Source: a virus
Direction: 5' to 3' (one strand)
IMG/VR virus record: IMGVR_UViG_3300037485_000466
Coordinates: 1-37,056 of that record
DNA length: 37,056 nt
The position numbers and the translations under genes are program-made. The notes below the pieces were generated by a model, which was given only the letters and a program-made list of their open reading frames with translations, made no database searches and was not told where the DNA came from. Below are positions 1 to 7,314 of the stretch, piece by piece; the first letter of the stretch is position 1; every line of letters starts with the position of its first letter.

Positions 1-51
1 TCAGGCGCAACGCGCGGATGGGAAATGCAGGTCGGCATGATGCTGGTTTGC
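1..51. repeat. 51-bp terminal identity, left copy
   Basis: This stretch is identical to the last 51 bases of the window (37006-37056). Both copies fall inside one open reading frame and keep it in frame, so the simplest reading is the overlap of a circular assembly, from either a circularly permuted or a circular phage genome. True direct terminal repeats of podoviruses are usually hundreds of bases long. Confidence 0.93.
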
Positions 52-369
52 ACGAACGGTGAAGACAAGGATATGCAGGCGCGCTTCACGGCTACATCAG
101 TCGGCGGCAAGCGCGCAGTGCAGGCGTTGGCCGTCGCCATCGCCGATCAGGTGGACAAGGACCAGACTAAGCCTGTGCCATTGCTCACACTGACGTCTGA
201 GCATTACCAGCACAAGACCTATGGTCGTATCTATACGCCTATCTTTAATATTGTCGATTGGGTGTCGATGGACACCGCATCGGCTGAAGAAGCAGATGAC
301 GCGGAGTTGGAAGTCGCCGCTGAAGCTGAAGCCGCTGATGGTGCGCGTCGTCGTCGTCGCGTAGTATAA
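1..369 (+). CDS. Putative ssDNA-binding protein, C-terminal part (gene continues from the right end)
   Basis: This is the last 122 codons of a 220-residue protein whose start lies at 36712; the join through the 51-bp identity is in frame. I do not recognise the sequence by family. Its place between a DUF2800 nuclease and a family A DNA polymerase is where many phages carry a DUF2815-type single-stranded DNA-binding protein, so that role is inferred from position only. The tail is odd: after a run of Glu, Asp and Ala it ends in five arginines and two valines. The arginines come from a CGT-repeat near 346-360 that could be prone to slippage. Acidic tails are usual for SSB proteins, but a basic end after the acidic stretch is not. 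Confidence 0.8.
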   Translation, partial: SGATRGWEMQVGMMLVCTNGEDKDMQARFTATSVGGKRAVQALAVAIADQVDKDQTKPVPLLTLTSEHYQHKTYGRIYTPIFNIVDWVSMDTASAEEADDAELEVAAEAEAADGARRRRRVV

Positions 370-381
370 CAGGGCGCGAAA

Positions 382-407
382 GCCGGGGGTGAACCACCAC
401 CCTCGGC
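382..407 (+). other. Intergenic RNA hairpin between the SSB-like and polymerase genes
   Basis: Positions 382-391 and 398-407 form a 10-bp stem with one G.U pair and a 6-base loop. No T run follows, so it is not a standard intrinsic terminator. It sits 25 bases ahead of the polymerase start and could stabilise the upstream mRNA or lower polymerase translation. The structure is seen; the role is inferred. Confidence 0.45.
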
Positions 408-432
408 GAGTAGCGGAAGAGTGAGAACTTCT

Positions 433-2388
433 ATGTCTAAATTATGGGTTGACTTTGAAACGCGCAGCCGGTGCGACCTTCGCAGCCGCGGCGTGTACAA
501 TTACGCGCAGGACGCCAGCACCGACGTGCTGTGTATGTCATACGCATTTGATGACGAAGACGTGCGGACGTGGCTCCCTAGTGAGCCTTTCCCGCAAGCC
601 GTCAAAGACCACAAGGGGCTGGTGTACGCGCACAACGCAGCGTTCGAGCGCCTGATATTCTGGTATGTCCTTCAGGTCGATTTCAAGCTGGAGCAGTTCT
701 ACTGCACCGCAGCGCAGGCCCGCGCCAACTGTGCGCCGGGCAGCCTTGAGGATGTGGGCCGCTTCGCTGGCGCGACCATGAAGAAAGACCATCGCGGCGG
801 ACAACTGATCCGCGCGCTATCCATCCCGCAGTCCGACGGCACATTCCGTGAAGACGCCGCGCTGATGCAGGAGATGGTTGACTATTGCGAACAGGACGTC
901 AGGGCCATGCGCGCCATCGCGCAGGCGCAGCGCCCGCTGTCGGCGGAAGAGTTGGAAGACTATCACATCAACGAGCGCATTAACGACCGCGGCGTCCTGC
1001 TTGACAGGCCGCTGGCGCTGGCGGCTGTGCGCTACGCTGAAACCGAATTGGCTGAGATACAGTCCATCGTCGCAGAGGTGACGCACGGCGAGATTAAGTC
1101 CGTCCGCAGCCCGAAGATGAAGGATTGGGTGTTAGCTAGGGTAGGGCCGCAGGCTGTAGCTGTGGCGACCGTGATGAAGGACGGCGTCGAGAAGCTGTCC
1201 ATTGACAAGAACGTGCGCGCTAACTTACTCGTGCTGGCAGAGGAGAACCCTGATGAAGTACCAGCAGAAGTCGCGGAAGTCATCCAGTGCGCGGACGATC
1301 TGTGGGCATCGTCCGTGGCAAAATTCCAGCGTGCCGCGGCGCTTGCTGATGAGGAAGATTTTCGAGTTAGAGGAGCGTTTGTATTTGCAGGAGGCAGTGC
1401 TACTGGCCGCGCTTCATCATTTGGGCTTCAGGTCCATAACTTCCCCCGCAAGTGTGCCGACGACCCTGCATTAGTGCGGCAGGCTATGGTGCGCGGTCAC
1501 CAGATTGTTCCTGAGTATGGCCGCCGCGTGACAGACGTGCTGAAGGGTATGTTACGCCCTGCGCTGATGGCCGACAAAGGCAAGCGGCTTATCGTCGCTG
1601 ACTGGGCCGCCATCGAAGCGCGTGTGACGCCGTGGGCGTCCAACAGCATCTTTGGTGCGAACAAGCTGGACATCTTTGCCAAGGGTGAAGACGTCTACAA
1701 GCACAACGCTATGGCGACTTTCCATGTCGGCTATAACGAAGTCGATAAAGACCAGCGCCAAATCGGCAAGGTGCAAGAGTTGGCGTGCGGCTTCGCCGGC
1801 GGCGTCGGTGCGTTCGCCAGCATGGGCCGCATCTACGGCCTGATGATGTCGGAGAGCGACGCGAAGCGCATGGTGGACGCATGGCGCAGGGCTAACAAGT
1901 GGGCCGTGCCTTACTGGTCTGGCCTTGAGGAAACCTATATGCGCGCTATGCGTAACAAGGGCCGCGAGTTTACCATTGGCCGCGTCACATATTTATTTGA
2001 TGGCCTGCATCTTTGGTATGCTCTTCCGTCCGGCCGTGTGTTATGTTATCCTTTCGCCCGCTTCGACGAGGAAGGCAATCTAACCTATGCCAAGGCTTCA
2101 TGGAAGCCAGCCGCAGACGCTAAAGAGTGGCCTAGAGCGCGGCTGTGGCGCGGTCTGGCGTGTGAGAACATCACGCAGGCTGTTGCTAACGACTTGCTGC
2201 GCTACGCCTTGCGCCGGCTGGATGACGTGATTTTACACTGCCACGATGAAATCGTCTTGGAAGTGCCAGAAGAAGATGCAGAGGCCGCCGCAAAGCGGCT
2301 GGAGCAGATTATGTGTGAGCCGCCACCTTGGGCGTCGGGTTTACCCCTGAACGCAGAAGTGGCAATTATGAGTAGGTATGGCAAGTAG
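433..2388 (+). CDS. Family A DNA polymerase with 3'-5' exonuclease domain
   Basis: This is the phage replicative DNA polymerase (651 residues, usual size for short phage Pol A enzymes). The N-terminal proofreading exonuclease shows Exo I (VDFET, D7 and E9), Exo II (HNAAFE, 67-72) and Exo III (YCEQD, 151-155). The polymerase half shows motif A (DWAAIEAR, D390, E395, R397), motif B (RQIGK at 442-446 followed by a Gly-rich stretch) and motif C (HDE at 604-606). All expected catalytic residues are present, so it should be active for synthesis and proofreading. There is no 5'-3' exonuclease domain. I chose the ATG at 433 because the in-frame GTG at 421 abuts the purine-rich GGAAGA at 415-420, while ATG 433 sits 12 bases past it and starts right before the Exo I motif. 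It is followed after 11 bases by the primase-helicase. Confidence 0.96.
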   Translation: MSKLWVDFETRSRCDLRSRGVYNYAQDASTDVLCMSYAFDDEDVRTWLPSEPFPQAVKDHKGLVYAHNAAFERLIFWYVLQVDFKLEQFYCTAAQARANCAPGSLEDVGRFAGATMKKDHRGGQLIRALSIPQSDGTFREDAALMQEMVDYCEQDVRAMRAIAQAQRPLSAEELEDYHINERINDRGVLLDRPLALAAVRYAETELAEIQSIVAEVTHGEIKSVRSPKMKDWVLARVGPQAVAVATVMKDGVEKLSIDKNVRANLLVLAEENPDEVPAEVAEVIQCADDLWASSVAKFQRAAALADEEDFRVRGAFVFAGGSATGRASSFGLQVHNFPRKCADDPALVRQAMVRGHQIVPEYGRRVTDVLKGMLRPALMADKGKRLIVADWAAIEARVTPWASNSIFGANKLDIFAKGEDVYKHNAMATFHVGYNEVDKDQRQIGKVQELACGFAGGVGAFASMGRIYGLMMSESDAKRMVDAWRRANKWAVPYWSGLEETYMRAMRNKGREFTIGRVTYLFDGLHLWYALPSGRVLCYPFARFDEEGNLTYAKASWKPAADAKEWPRARLWRGLACENITQAVANDLLRYALRRLDDVILHCHDEIVLEVPEEDAEAAAKRLEQIMCEPPPWASGLPLNAEVAIMSRYGK

Positions 2389-2399
2389 AGGAGCAAGCG

Positions 2400-4748
2400 A
2401 TGAGTGAGGATCGCACGAAGTTCATAGAGTATATAACTGGCTTGGCGACAGACAATGTCGGCGAGACAGCTTTAGTTGTGCGGCAGAAGCCGCAGCACGA
2501 CAGCGACGGCAACATGATATTCCACGCAGACGGCGCGCCGAAGGCGACCTTCCCTGCGTTTTTGCCAGAAAAGACCCGCATGAAAGAAGGCGAGGCATGG
2601 TATGTCAACACAGGCTCGTTCATCGTTGACCGCTTTGTAGACGGCAAGCCGTCCGCCAAGTCCAGCAACGTCGAGTATGTGTTGTTTATGATGCTGGATG
2701 ATGTCGGCACCAAGTCGAAAGAACCGCCGCTAGAGCCGACATGGGTGCTGGAAACAAGCGAAGGTTCGTTTCAGTGGGGCTACGCGTTCAGCGAACAGCC
2801 AAAGAAGGGCGACTTCTGCGCTGCCATCAAGGCGATTGCCGACGCAGGCTACACTGACCCCGGCGCGACTAACGCTGTCCGCAACTGCCGTATCCCCGGC
2901 AGCGTCAACCTGAAGCAAGGGCGCAATAACTTTCCTGCGCGGCTGGTATCGTTCAACCCTGAGCGTGAGTATACGCTGGATGAGATATGCAAGGCGCTTG
3001 ACGTGACGCCAGAGGAAGGCGACACAGCCGAATATAAAGCGGTGCAGTTGCGCGACACTGGGCTGGACAACGTCCTGACATGGCTTGCCGAAAAGAACCT
3101 AGTCCTAAGCACGCCCAACAATGACGGCTGGTGCGGCATCGTCTGCCCTAACCATCGCGAACACAGCGACGGCATGATAGAGGCGCGCTACAAACCGCTG
3201 GATCGTTCGTTCTGCTGCTATCATGGGCATTGCCAAGACTTAGACAGCCGCACCTTTCTTGATTGGGTAGCCAACAACGACGGCCCGAAGGTAACGCCGG
3301 GCTTGCGTGACGAACTAATCGCTGAACGTCTGGCGTCGATGTATGAGAAAATCGCACCGACCGAAGCCTTTCCTGATGAAGCCGCAGCGCGTGTGCGTGA
3401 GGTCGAGAAAAAAGAAGCAGGACGGCTGGAACAAAGCGAGTGGTTCGAGCGTTTCGCATACATACAGTCCGATGACTGCTATTTTGACATGGTGACGCGT
3501 CAAGAGATAGCCCGCAACGTCTTTAATGCGTTGTTCCGTCACGTTGACTGCCGCTCCATCCACAAGAAAACGCAGCGCGTGCAGTCGTCCATCTATTTTG
3601 ATGAGCGCCGTCAAGACCGCGGCGCGCCTGCGCTGTCGGCGGTGACGTTCGCCGCTGGCGATGACGTTCTGGTGACGCGCGACGGGTTGGTTTACGGCAA
3701 CCGCTGGACAAACGCCCGCCCTGATGTGTCGGGCAGTGACAAGATTGCAGACCATGACGTCGAGCCTTGGCTAGAGCATTGCCGCAATCTGGTGGCGGAT
3801 GACGCCGAGTTAGACCACATCCTTAACGCTATGGCGTTCAAGATACAGCGTCCCAACGTCAAGATTAACCATGCCATCCTGATTGGCGGCGATGAAGGCG
3901 CTGGTAAGGACAGTATGTTTCAGCCGTTCCTGTGGGCGCTTGGTGGTCAACACTGGCGCAATCGGTCAGTCATTGAGGCTGGCGGCTTAGACAGCCAGTG
4001 GGGTTATTCGCTGGAGGCTGAAGTTGTCATCCTAAACGAGTTGAAGGAGCCAGAGGCAAGAGAGCGCCGCGCTATGGCTAACAAACTGAAGCCGCTCATC
4101 GCTGCACCACCTGAAACGCTGTCGGTAAACCGCAAGGGGATGCACCCCTATGAGTTGGTCAACCGCCTGATGGTGATTGCTTACACGAACGATCCGCTGC
4201 CTATCACGCTGCCGACACAGGACCGTCGCTGGTTCTGCGTGTGGACGCGCGCGCCGCGTATGACAACGGCGGCGGCTAAGGCGCTGTGGGGCTGGTATGA
4301 GAACGGCGGCTATGAGAAGTGCGCCGCTTGGCTGCATCAGCGCGATGTGTCGGCGTTCAACCCTGCCGCTGCGCCTCCTGTCACCGAATGGAAGCTGAAC
4401 ATGGTTGAACATGGCATGAGCGTAGCGGAAAGCTATCTTGTGGACATGATGCGGACGCGGTCGGGCGTGTTCTCTGACGGCGTCATTGGTGGGCCTTTCC
4501 ACCGCATCTGTGACGCGCTGGCGGTCAATGTCCCTGCCGGTGTGAAGATACCGCAGGCGGCGCTCCTACACGCACTAAAAGAGGCTGGCTGGGTCGATAT
4601 GGGGCGGATCGGTTCAACTGAACTGCCGACCAAGAAACACATCTTTGTCGCGCCTGATCTTGTTAAGAAGCACAGCAAGTCAGAGTTGCGCCGCATGGCG
4701 GAAGAATTACCTAAGTCGGGCATCATGCCAAACTTAGGCAAGAATTGA
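2400..4748 (+). CDS. Primase-helicase (RepB-like AEP primase plus DUF5906/VapE-type SF3 ATPase)
   Basis: This 782-residue protein probably primes and unwinds DNA for the upstream polymerase. The N-terminal part resembles archaeo-eukaryotic (RepB-type) primases: a hydrophobic strand ending in MLDD (D100, D101), the FQWGY stretch near 125, and RIPGSVN at 164-170. A Cys/His cluster near residues 244-280 (CGIVCPNH then CCYHGHC) could bind zinc. The C-terminal half is a P-loop ATPase: Walker A GGDEGAGKDS at about 496-505, an acidic Walker B-like VVILNELKE strand, and an arginine-rich TQDRRWF segment typical of VapE/DUF5906 helicases. A good ribosome site (AGAGGAG) precedes the ATG. Fusion of primase and helicase in one chain is common in phages. 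It is the last gene of the replication arm; a strong terminator follows. Confidence 0.92.
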   Translation: MSEDRTKFIEYITGLATDNVGETALVVRQKPQHDSDGNMIFHADGAPKATFPAFLPEKTRMKEGEAWYVNTGSFIVDRFVDGKPSAKSSNVEYVLFMMLDDVGTKSKEPPLEPTWVLETSEGSFQWGYAFSEQPKKGDFCAAIKAIADAGYTDPGATNAVRNCRIPGSVNLKQGRNNFPARLVSFNPEREYTLDEICKALDVTPEEGDTAEYKAVQLRDTGLDNVLTWLAEKNLVLSTPNNDGWCGIVCPNHREHSDGMIEARYKPLDRSFCCYHGHCQDLDSRTFLDWVANNDGPKVTPGLRDELIAERLASMYEKIAPTEAFPDEAAARVREVEKKEAGRLEQSEWFERFAYIQSDDCYFDMVTRQEIARNVFNALFRHVDCRSIHKKTQRVQSSIYFDERRQDRGAPALSAVTFAAGDDVLVTRDGLVYGNRWTNARPDVSGSDKIADHDVEPWLEHCRNLVADDAELDHILNAMAFKIQRPNVKINHAILIGGDEGAGKDSMFQPFLWALGGQHWRNRSVIEAGGLDSQWGYSLEAEVVILNELKEPEARERRAMANKLKPLIAAPPETLSVNRKGMHPYELVNRLMVIAYTNDPLPITLPTQDRRWFCVWTRAPRMTTAAAKALWGWYENGGYEKCAAWLHQRDVSAFNPAAAPPVTEWKLNMVEHGMSVAESYLVDMMRTRSGVFSDGVIGGPFHRICDALAVNVPAGVKIPQAALLHALKEAGWVDMGRIGSTELPTKKHIFVAPDLVKKHSKSELRRMAEELPKSGIMPNLGKN

Positions 4749-4806
4749 CACGGGATAACGTGCGATGATATACGGATAAGGTCGGTGAAACTCCGCTGGC
4801 CTTTTT

Positions 4807-4842
4807 AAGCCCCCTGCGTCCTCACTCCGCAGGGGGCTTTTT
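4807..4842 (+). terminator. Intrinsic terminator ending the replication arm
   Basis: A perfect 12-bp GC-rich stem (4807-4818 with 4828-4839), a 9-base loop and five T residues (4838-4842) make a strong plus-strand terminator, 58 bases after the primase-helicase stop. A weaker stem with a T run (about 4780-4806) lies just before it. The stem overlaps the end of the convergent minus-strand gene at 4822-5019 and encodes part of that protein's tail. On the minus strand no U run follows, so it would terminate mainly the plus-strand transcript. Confidence 0.85.
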
Positions 4843-5019
4843 ATTGTCTGCTAGCGCAGCCTTTCTCTTTAGGTTCCTGTAGCGGCCTTCGACGGACGCA
4901 ATCGTCAGCCCCATTTGCTCCGCCATGTAGGATGGTCTTAGGCCATGCTCATAATAAGCCAGCAACTCTGCATCCATTTCAGGCGTCCACACGCGTCTAG
5001 GCCGTTTTACTATGGGCAT
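4822..5019 (-). CDS. Small Myb/SANT-like helix-turn-helix DNA-binding protein
   Basis: This 65-residue basic protein begins with a Pro/Arg-rich stretch and then WTPEMDAELL, the tryptophan-acidic pattern of Myb/SANT or GcrA-like domains. A turn and a recognition-like helix (MAEQMGLTIASVEGRYRNLK) follow. This size and pattern are typical of small phage DNA-binding proteins. It is the last gene of the early minus-strand arm and the only clear sequence-specific DNA-binding candidate outside the nucleases, so it could be a regulator of the divergent control region at 9.1-9.8 kb; that link is a guess. An AAAGGA ribosome site lies 7 bases upstream, and the start overlaps the previous stop (TAATG). 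Its last codons lie in the terminator stem of the opposite strand. Confidence 0.8.
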   Translation of the reverse strand: MPIVKRPRRVWTPEMDAELLAYYEHGLRPSYMAEQMGLTIASVEGRYRNLKRKAALADNKKPPAE

Positions 5020-5201
5020 TATTCGTCCTTTAATGCGGCTTCGGCATCTTCGATCAAGTCAATGGGCGGATAGCGCAGATAGCTTACATGGTCAGCGGTT
5101 ATTACGCCAAGAAACTCAAGATACTCCATCAGGCGGTAGGCCAAGGTTTCGGCTGCCCGTTCGGTGTATCTGTCGGGCAGTGTGTCGTCGTCATCAATCA
5201 T
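5019..5201 (-). CDS. Acidic small protein, unknown function
   Basis: This 60-residue protein is not recognised. It starts MIDDDD and is rich in Asp and Glu, with one long predicted helix region (RAAETLAYRLMEYLEFLGVI). Being small, acidic and early-expressed, it could be a host-protein inhibitor or DNA mimic, but nothing in the sequence proves this. It overlaps its upstream neighbour by 8 bases and its downstream neighbour by one base (TAATG), so the three are almost certainly translated together. Confidence 0.72.
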   Translation of the reverse strand: MIDDDDTLPDRYTERAAETLAYRLMEYLEFLGVITADHVSYLRYPPIDLIEDAEAALKDE

Positions 5202-5463
5202 TTGCTTTCCAATCTTTAGGGTAGGGGACTGTTCGATAGCTGGTCATGTGAAGTCTGCCATCTTCGCCCCAGTGTTCGCTTATGGTGGTTCCGTCATCGT
5301 TCAGCAAAACGGCTAGGTCGCCATAAATATGTAGCGGCTTTCCTGTCTTGGGGTCGATGCGGTAGCGTATGTCGGCTGCGTCTATGAACCCACCATCCGG
5401 CCAAGGGTCATCCCGCCACACTGGCCGTGCGGCGTGAACGTAGACTGGTATTTTGTCATTCAT
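5194..5463 (-). CDS. Conserved-looking early protein, unknown function
   Basis: This 89-residue soluble protein is not recognised. The middle (RYRIDPKTGKPLHIYGDLAV) reads like a beta-rich fold with a hairpin at DPKTGKP, followed by a second hairpin (LLNDDGTTISEHWGEDGRLH). There is no signal peptide and no metal-binding motif. The gene overlaps the next start by 8 bases, and its final codons (AAAGCAAATGATTGA) are a degenerate form of the stop/start module shared by other junctions in this arm. Confidence 0.72.
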   Translation of the reverse strand: MNDKIPVYVHAARPVWRDDPWPDGGFIDAADIRYRIDPKTGKPLHIYGDLAVLLNDDGTTISEHWGEDGRLHMTSYRTVPYPKDWKAND

Positions 5464-5620
5464 CGTCTTTCTCCGGTGTTAGAAGTGCAGTCAACACTAC
5501 TGCGTGAACTGTTCCGTTTGGTTTGCGAAACTCTGTATATCCATCAGGCATATCTTCGCGGGCGCAACCATTGAAGTCCCAGCCTTGCCGTTTACCAGCT
5601 AGTCTGTAAGTGGCTGTCAT
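5456..5620 (-). CDS. 54-residue early protein, unknown function
   Basis: This short frame (MTATYRLAGK... ending TPEKDDE) fills the gap between two longer genes with no leftover space. It overlaps the downstream start by 8 bases and its own ATG overlaps the upstream stop as ATGA. It has an AAGGA ribosome site supplied by the repeated junction module. The continuous coupling on both sides makes it a likely real gene. The pattern of Gly, Trp, Tyr and Phe suggests a small beta-rich fold. No function is recognised. Confidence 0.68.
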   Translation of the reverse strand: MTATYRLAGKRQGWDFNGCAREDMPDGYTEFRKPNGTVHAVVLTALLTPEKDDE

Positions 5621-5634
5621 TTGCTTTGTTCCTT
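5617..5634 (-). repeat. 18-bp coupled stop/RBS/start module, copy 1
   Basis: On the minus strand this reads AAGGAACAAAGCAAATGA. It encodes the last codons (EQSK, stop) of the upstream gene, supplies the AAGGA ribosome site and contains the next ATG overlapping the stop. Identical copies lie at 6061-6078 and 6330-6347. Confidence 0.85.
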
Positions 5635-5874
5635 GATGTAGTCGGCGCGTTTAACGCTGTCTGCCAACTGGCGCTGGTTGTAAGCCAAAAACCAATCCGC
5701 AATTTTGGTGCGTTCGATCTCCATGCCTTTGCGTAGGCCAGCTTCAGCAAGGCGCATCCATACAGTGCGATCTAAATCGCCTGTTAAATAACGCTGGCTA
5801 TCATCATTGGTCTGCCGTTCCGCTTGGATGGAACAGATAGTGCGGGCTGCTTTTGTAATTTGTTCATTTGTCAT
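5617..5874 (-). CDS. Early protein with ERxKIAxW helix, unknown function
   Basis: This 85-residue, mostly helical protein is not recognised by name. The C-terminal half (MEIERTKIADWFLAYNQ) resembles the corresponding part of the early protein at 6061-6333 (IAERKRIVAWLRSQ), and both end in KEQSK. The two may share a small helical domain that I know only as a recurring element of short phage proteins. It has its own ribosome site (AGGA, 7 bases from ATG) and overlaps the next start by 4 bases. Confidence 0.72.
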   Translation of the reverse strand: MTNEQITKAARTICSIQAERQTNDDSQRYLTGDLDRTVWMRLAEAGLRKGMEIERTKIADWFLAYNQRQLADSVKRADYIKEQSK

Positions 5875-5878
5875 TTTC

Positions 5879-6064
5879 TTATCCTAATCTAGTGATGAAT
5901 GTAACGCCGTTGATCGTGCGGCACTTGAACGACTTGCCGTTGCGTATCCCGTATTGCGACACGTTGCGGCTGGTGCGCTTGGCATCGCCGCGCTTGTCGG
6001 CTGGCATGGTGGCGCTCTCGCCTACGGCTAGCGTTCCCATAGGGTAAAACATCGGGCGGCTCAT
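5879..6064 (-). CDS. 61-residue basic early protein, unknown function
   Basis: The protein is small and basic, with a central DKRGDAKRTSRNVSQYG segment and a C-terminal strand pattern (GKSFKCRTINGVTFITRLG). The charge pattern would suit nucleic-acid binding, but no motif is decisive. The start overlaps the upstream stop as ATGA inside the repeated module; only 4 bases separate its stop from the next gene. Confidence 0.7.
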   Translation of the reverse strand: MSRPMFYPMGTLAVGESATMPADKRGDAKRTSRNVSQYGIRNGKSFKCRTINGVTFITRLG

Positions 6065-6078
6065 TTGCTTTGTTCCTT
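6061..6078 (-). repeat. 18-bp coupled stop/RBS/start module, copy 2
   Basis: This copy is identical to 5617-5634 and 6330-6347. It links the stop of the 90-residue gene to the start of the 61-residue gene. Confidence 0.85.
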
Positions 6079-6333
6079 TAAATGTTCGCCGGCTTCAATA
6101 TCATCGGCGGCTTCCTCGTAAATGTCGTCATGGTGGCCGCCTTGCGACCGCAGCCACGCCACAATCCGTTTGCGCTCCGCGATGGCCGCTTGGCCTGCCA
6201 ATGCGCGGTTGTGTTCGTCACAATATGCGTCGGCTTCTTCTTCGCTGTCGAACGTTATTTCAGGGTCGTTTACCAAATACCACCCCCGCCCGTCCTCTCT
6301 CCAAACCACCCATTGTTCTTGCAATTCGCTCAT
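6061..6333 (-). CDS. Acidic early protein with ERKRIVAWL helix, unknown function
   Basis: This 90-residue protein starts with a Trp-rich strand pattern (EQWVVWREDGRGWYLV). An acidic helix (SEEEADAYCDEHNRAL) follows, then the amphipathic IAERKRIVAWLRSQ segment and an acidic tail ending HLKEQSK. The second half resembles the neighbouring 85-residue protein. It is linked by 4-base ATGA overlaps at both ends, using two copies of the same 18-bp module. Confidence 0.72.
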   Translation of the reverse strand: MSELQEQWVVWREDGRGWYLVNDPEITFDSEEEADAYCDEHNRALAGQAAIAERKRIVAWLRSQGGHHDDIYEEAADDIEAGEHLKEQSK

Positions 6334-6347
6334 TTGCTTTGTTCCTT
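6330..6347 (-). repeat. 18-bp coupled stop/RBS/start module, copy 3
   Basis: This copy is identical to the modules at 5617-5634 and 6061-6078. It joins the 44-residue gene to the 90-residue gene. Confidence 0.85.
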
Positions 6348-6464
6348 TTCATCCCGTTTGCGCTCCGCAAAGGTCTTACCGTCCAGCCCGCGCAGCGGCC
6401 ATGCGCTGTCGGACGATACGCGATATTTGCGCCCCATTGGCGCGGCTTGTTGTGGCTTTATCAT
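6330..6464 (-). CDS. 44-residue early protein, unknown function
   Basis: This short frame (MIKPQQAAPMGRKYRV... ending RDEKEQSK) lies exactly between two larger genes, 4 bases after the previous stop and overlapping the next start by 4 bases. It has the same KEQSK end as two neighbours, which supports it being translated. A GGAG lies 10 bases before the ATG. It contains FAERKR, echoing the AERKR of the 90-residue protein, so it may be a shortened relative. Function is unknown. Confidence 0.65.
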   Translation of the reverse strand: MIKPQQAAPMGRKYRVSSDSAWPLRGLDGKTFAERKRDEKEQSK

Positions 6465-6468
6465 GGTC

Positions 6469-6810
6469 TCATATCTCCAATGTTGTCGATGGCTTGGCGC
6501 GCTTGTCGGTCAGCCTATCCAGCCAAAAGACTTGCTCAGGTCCATAGGACCGCGCGGCATGGTATTTGAACAACGCTAAGGCCAAGTCATCATATCCCTT
6601 GCGCTTGTGCGTGACGATTAGCGGTGACGGCGTCATGGCCTCTAGGTCAGTGCGCCGTGCGCGTATATTCTTGCGCTTGATGACTTCCTCTAGGTCGTGC
6701 AGCGTCAGGCGTAGGTTATGCTCGCGGTTAACGTGCTGAAGCACGGCGGATTTATCGCTGATATAGCCGCATAGGTGCTTTATCTGCTTTTTGACTGCAT
6801 GGTCTATCAT
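6469..6810 (-). CDS. Basic early protein, possible DNA-binding protein
   Basis: This is a 113-residue protein rich in Lys, Arg and His. The segment LRLTLHDLEEVIKRKNIRARR has the spacing of a helix-turn-helix followed by a basic patch, but I cannot assign a family. An open frame extends upstream to 6918, but I prefer the ATG at 6810. It overlaps the upstream stop as ATGA, has AAGGA upstream, and avoids a long overlap with the membrane-protein gene. Confidence 0.7.
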   Translation of the reverse strand: MIDHAVKKQIKHLCGYISDKSAVLQHVNREHNLRLTLHDLEEVIKRKNIRARRTDLEAMTPSPLIVTHKRKGYDDLALALFKYHAARSYGPEQVFWLDRLTDKRAKPSTTLEI

Positions 6811-7010
6811 GTGCGCTTGTCCTTTTTGACATATTTGCCAGTGTTTGGATCGCGCAGCACGGCGTTGCGTTTCCAATAAAGCAATTCGGACGTGTCGCGC
6901 ATCCATGCGTCCCGCCATTTGTCGCCATGCTTAACGGCTTCCCATAGCAAGAACAGCGTGACGCCCTGCGATATTAAGAATAATATGATTACGATTTGAT
7001 AATGGTCCAT
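6807..7010 (-). CDS. Small single-pass membrane protein
   Basis: This 67-residue protein has one hydrophobic segment at about residues 5-24 (QIVIILFLISQGVTLFLLW) followed by a highly charged tail ending KKDKRT. The positive charge after the helix suggests the N-terminus faces out and the tail faces the cytoplasm. It is one of three tiny membrane proteins in this early arm. Possible roles are superinfection exclusion or modification of the host envelope early in infection; there is no direct evidence. Confidence 0.72.
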   Translation of the reverse strand: MDHYQIVIILFLISQGVTLFLLWEAVKHGDKWRDAWMRDTSELLYWKRNAVLRDPNTGKYVKKDKRT

Positions 7011-7012
7011 GA

Positions 7013-7072
7013 TTAATCATCCAATAATAAGGTTAATAGAAATAGGGCGGCGCCGGCTAATAAAGCCGTCAT
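7013..7072 (-). CDS. 19-residue hydrophobic peptide (possible micro-gene)
   Basis: The frame encodes MTALLAGAALFLLTLLLDD, almost entirely a membrane helix. Its ATG overlaps the upstream stop as ATGA, the linkage used throughout this arm, and the next gene begins 3 bases beyond its stop. There is no clear ribosome site, so expression would depend on coupling. It could also be chance; without it there would be a 58-base gap in an otherwise packed operon. Confidence 0.4.
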   Translation of the reverse strand: MTALLAGAALFLLTLLLDD

Positions 7073-7311
7073 TTGACGCCGCGTAGGGCGTCTAATTCGT
7101 CCATTGCTTCGATCGCCTGTTGTTTCCAGATATCGCACCGGGCGTCTAATTCGTCTCGTTCATTGGTTACGTTTTCCAATTGCTCTTGAACGTCCAGCAG
7201 GGCGATCAGGCGCTCGGCTAGTACTAAGGCAAGCTCGTTGTCACTGGCGCGCCCGGCGTCGATCAATCCGCTATCCGATAGCATACGTAAATAGTTTCGA
7301 TCGTATGTCAT
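7069..7311 (-). CDS. Coiled-coil early protein, unknown function
   Basis: This 80-residue acidic protein is largely helical. The segment ERLIALLDVQEQLENVTNE, continuing to about residue 75, has regular hydrophobic spacing typical of a coiled coil, with one Cys. It may form a dimer or bind a partner. AAAGGA lies upstream of the ATG, and the previous gene ends 3 bases before. Confidence 0.7.
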   Translation of the reverse strand: MTYDRNYLRMLSDSGLIDAGRASDNELALVLAERLIALLDVQEQLENVTNERDELDARCDIWKQQAIEAMDELDALRGVK

Positions 7312-7314
7312 TGC

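Noticed and set aside
1-51. Long direct terminal repeats of a linear podovirus genome
   Set aside because: The identity is only 51 bp and lies inside a gene, which is better explained by assembly overlap of a circular or permuted genome.
6082-6579. Overlapping plus-strand frames opposite the early genes
   Set aside because: They are shadows of the packed minus-strand genes, which have ribosome sites and coupled starts.
6811-6918. Longer start for the early gene ending at 6469
   Set aside because: It would overlap the membrane-protein gene by more than 100 bases. The ATG at 6810 has the usual ATGA coupling and an AAGGA site.
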